Shown here in pieces: positions 62,248 through 64,000 of a stretch of DNA of 64,000 nt. The notes under the pieces are model-generated. The model saw nothing but the letters and a program-made list of their open reading frames with translations. It had not been told where the DNA came from and made no database searches. The stretch is taken from the NCBI GenBank assembly GCA_041397525.1, contig JAWKWL010000003.1, positions 434,001-498,000 on the forward strand. The letters are read 5' to 3'. This DNA is from BOKV01 sp041397525 (lineage in GTDB: Bacteria; Pseudomonadota; Alphaproteobacteria; Rhizobiales; Rhizobiaceae). Both the position numbers and the translations under genes were made by a program. How positions within the stretch are numbered: position 1 is the stretch's first letter; each line of letters starts with the position of its first letter.

Positions 62248-63849
62248 ATGGCAGCAGGTTCCGCAGCGCATGAAGCGCACGACCACAAGCCCGGTTTCTT
62301 CCGTCGCTGGTTCTTTTCCACGAACCACAAGGACATCGGTACACTCTATCTCGGTTTTGCTATCATCATGGGCATTCTCGGCGGCTTTCTGTCCGTCATG
62401 ATGCGCATGGAACTGCAGGAACCAGGCATGCAGATTTTCGCAAATCCGCATACCTTCAACGTCTTTACCACCGCGCATGGCCTCATCATGATCTTCTTCA
62501 TGGTCATGCCGGCGCTGATCGGCGGTTTTGCCAACTGGATGGTGCCGATCATGATTGGCGCCCCGGACATGGCGTTCCCGCGCATGAACAACATCTCGTT
62601 CTGGCTGCTGCCGCCTGCAATCATCCTGCTCGTTCTCTCGATGTTTGTTGAAGGCCCGGCCGGTGCAAATGGCGTGGGTGGCGGCTGGACGATCTACCCG
62701 CCGCTTTCGACATCGGGCCAGCCTGGCCCGGCAATGGATCTGGCCATCCTGTCGCTCCACATCGCCGGTGCCTCGTCGATCCTGGGTGCGATCAACTTCA
62801 TCACCACGATCTTCAACATGCGTGCACCCGGCATGACCCTCTTCAAGATGCCGCTGTTTGCCTGGTCGGTTCTGATCACCGCATTCCTGTTGCTGCTTTC
62901 ACTGCCGGTTCTGGCTGGTGGCATCACCATGCTGCTGACGGACCGCAATTTCGGCACAACCTTCTTCACGCCTGAAGGCGGCGGTGACCCGATCCTGTTC
63001 CAGCACCTGTTCTGGTTCTTCGGTCATCCTGAAGTTTACATCCTGATCCTGCCGGCTTTCGGCATCATCAGCCACATCGTTTCGACCTTCTCCAACAAGC
63101 CGGTCTTCGGCTACATGGGCATGGCGCTGGCGATGATCGCGATCGGTGCAGTAGGCTTCATCGTGTGGGCCCACCACATGTACACCGTAGGCCTCTCGCT
63201 CGACACGCAGCGCTACTTCGTGTTTGCGACAATGGTCATTGCGGTTCCGACCGGGGTGAAGATCTTCTCCTGGATCGCGACCATGTGGGGTGGTTCAATC
63301 ACCTTCCGCACGCCGATGCTTTGGGCCATCGGCTTCATCTTCCTCTTCACCATCGGTGGTGTCACAGGCGTTCAGCTGGCCAATGCCGGCCTGGACCGCT
63401 CTTTCCACGACACCTATTACGTCGTGGCCCACTTCCACTACGTGTTGTCGCTTGGTGCCGTGTTCGCGATTTTTGCGGCCTGGTACTACTGGTTCCCGAA
63501 GATGACGGGTTACATGTACAACTCGTTCCTGGCCAAGACACATTTCTGGCTGACCTTCATTGGCGTCAACCTGGTGTTCTTCCCGCAGCACTTCCTCGGT
63601 TTGCAGGGCATGCCGCGCCGTTATGCCGATTATCCCGATGCGTTTGCCGGCTGGAACTATGTTTCCTCCATCGGCTCATACATCTCGGCCTTCGCAGTCC
63701 TGATCTTCATCTGGGGCATCGTGGAAGCCTTCATGAAGAAGCGCGTCGCCGGCGACAACCCGTGGGGTGAAGGTGCGACCACACTGGAATGGCAACTGCC
63801 TTCACCACCACCATTCCACCAGTGGGAAACCCTGCCGCGGATCAAGTGA
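62248..63849 (+). CDS. coxA: Cytochrome c oxidase subunit I (aa3 type)
   Basis: Main catalytic subunit with haem a, haem a3 and CuB. The 533-residue, twelve-helix protein shows THGLIMIFFMVMPALIGG (TTAHG, haem ligand), WFFGHPEVYILILPAFGII (CuB His and Tyr crosslink), HHMYTVGLSLDTQRYF and DTYYVVAHFHYVLSLG with haem ligands. The length is typical. AAGGAG precedes ATG 62248; the upstream ATG 62209 is not preferred. Confidence 0.98.
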   Translation: MAAGSAAHEAHDHKPGFFRRWFFSTNHKDIGTLYLGFAIIMGILGGFLSVMMRMELQEPGMQIFANPHTFNVFTTAHGLIMIFFMVMPALIGGFANWMVPIMIGAPDMAFPRMNNISFWLLPPAIILLVLSMFVEGPAGANGVGGGWTIYPPLSTSGQPGPAMDLAILSLHIAGASSILGAINFITTIFNMRAPGMTLFKMPLFAWSVLITAFLLLLSLPVLAGGITMLLTDRNFGTTFFTPEGGGDPILFQHLFWFFGHPEVYILILPAFGIISHIVSTFSNKPVFGYMGMALAMIAIGAVGFIVWAHHMYTVGLSLDTQRYFVFATMVIAVPTGVKIFSWIATMWGGSITFRTPMLWAIGFIFLFTIGGVTGVQLANAGLDRSFHDTYYVVAHFHYVLSLGAVFAIFAAWYYWFPKMTGYMYNSFLAKTHFWLTFIGVNLVFFPQHFLGLQGMPRRYADYPDAFAGWNYVSSIGSYISAFAVLIFIWGIVEAFMKKRVAGDNPWGEGATTLEWQLPSPPPFHQWETLPRIK

Positions 63850-63862
63850 TCCAGCAGTATTT

Positions 63863-63890
63863 GCCGCCGGAGCCTCATGGTTCCGGCGGT
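63863..63890 (+). other. Strong hairpin between coxA and ctaB
   Basis: The bases 63864-63871 and 63882-63889 form an 8-bp GC-rich stem that continues, with one G-U, to two further pairs and the tetraloop TCAT; 63863 and 63890 can add another G-U. There is no T tract after it, so it is not a standard terminator. It begins 14 bases after the coxA stop. Confidence 0.6.
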
Positions 63891-63911
63891 ATCGGACAAG
63901 GAGCAAGGGCA

Positions 63912-64000
63912 ATGGCCCATGTCGAAAACACTACAGCGCTGAACACCGGTTTCGAAGATCGCCTCGAGGGTATCTCCGTTGCCATGCCGCGCGACTTCCT
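63912..64000 (+). CDS. ctaB: Protoheme IX farnesyltransferase, N-terminal fragment
   Basis: The first 29 codons are visible before the window edge, MAHVENTTALNTGFEDRLEG and onward to PRDF, matching the amphipathic beginning and conserved PRDFF of haem O synthase (farnesylates haem B on the way to haem a). The strong AAGGAG box at 63898-63903 lies 8 bases before the ATG. The coxB-coxA-ctaB order is the alphaproteobacterial standard. Confidence 0.85.
   Translation, partial: MAHVENTTALNTGFEDRLEGISVAMPRDF

Overview
The window is a gene-dense, roughly 60 % GC alphaproteobacterial chromosome segment. Gene content and order point to Hyphomicrobiales (Rhizobiales), probably near Phyllobacteriaceae/Rhizobiaceae. 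The evidence is: bacA/SbmA; an F0 operon in the order atpI-atpB-atpE-atpF'-atpF; pdxH diverging from a DnaJ-fabI-phosphatase-aroC run; an IalB-family protein next to coxB-coxA-ctaB; and a ribB fused to a degenerate GTP cyclohydrolase II domain. Nearly all of it reads as core housekeeping DNA. I see no tRNA or rRNA gene, IS element, prophage or CRISPR array.

Layout. 0-7 kb is a purine block: guaB, a MAPEG protein, an RsmB-type methyltransferase, a Popeye-like cyclic-nucleotide-binding membrane protein, an MTA/SAH nucleosidase and guaA. 7-14.5 kb holds an AhpD-like protein, a probable small RNA with an intrinsic terminator, bacA, a DksA/TraR zinc-finger protein, an NnrU-like protein, a YfgM-like protein, der and a SleB-type cell-wall hydrolase. 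14.5-17.4 kb is the ATP synthase F0 operon, with a promoter, an intercistronic hairpin after atpE and a terminator. 17.4-25 kb carries rnhB, a radical SAM protein, moaB-ispE-TPR protein, a polyprenyl diphosphate synthase and two small or modification genes. 26-34.6 kb is a forward run with an S49 peptidase, a PhzF-type protein, and glyQ and glyS separated by LemA, DUF2207 and CDGSH genes.

34.6-45.4 kb holds purD with an enoyl-CoA hydratase, a PaiB-like protein, ubiA, a cupin, an FAD oxidase, a Sua5-type synthase, and an acyl-CoA dehydrogenase/enoyl-CoA hydratase pair behind a palindromic operator. 45.4-57.3 kb is a long reverse-strand series: RNA methyltransferase, tlyA, a Sco1 mini-operon with two tiny genes, xseB, a deacetylase, ribB, LysE, aroC, a phosphatase, fabI, DnaJ and a surface lipoprotein. 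57.4-64 kb has pdxH, an AT-rich orphan gene, a frameshifted tldD, an IalB protein and the start of the cytochrome c oxidase operon (coxB, coxA, 5' end of ctaB).

Themes. Respiration and energy (F0, cox, Sco1, UbiA, polyprenyl synthase), envelope biology (BacA, SleB, IalB, surface lipoproteins) and RNA/protein synthesis (Der, four or more RNA methyltransferases, GlyQS, Sua5) dominate. The least conventional items are the Sco1 micro-operon, the AT-rich orphan, the Popeye-like protein, the small RNA upstream of bacA, the tldD frameshift and several palindromic or repeated regulatory sites. No wholly new multi-gene system is evident.
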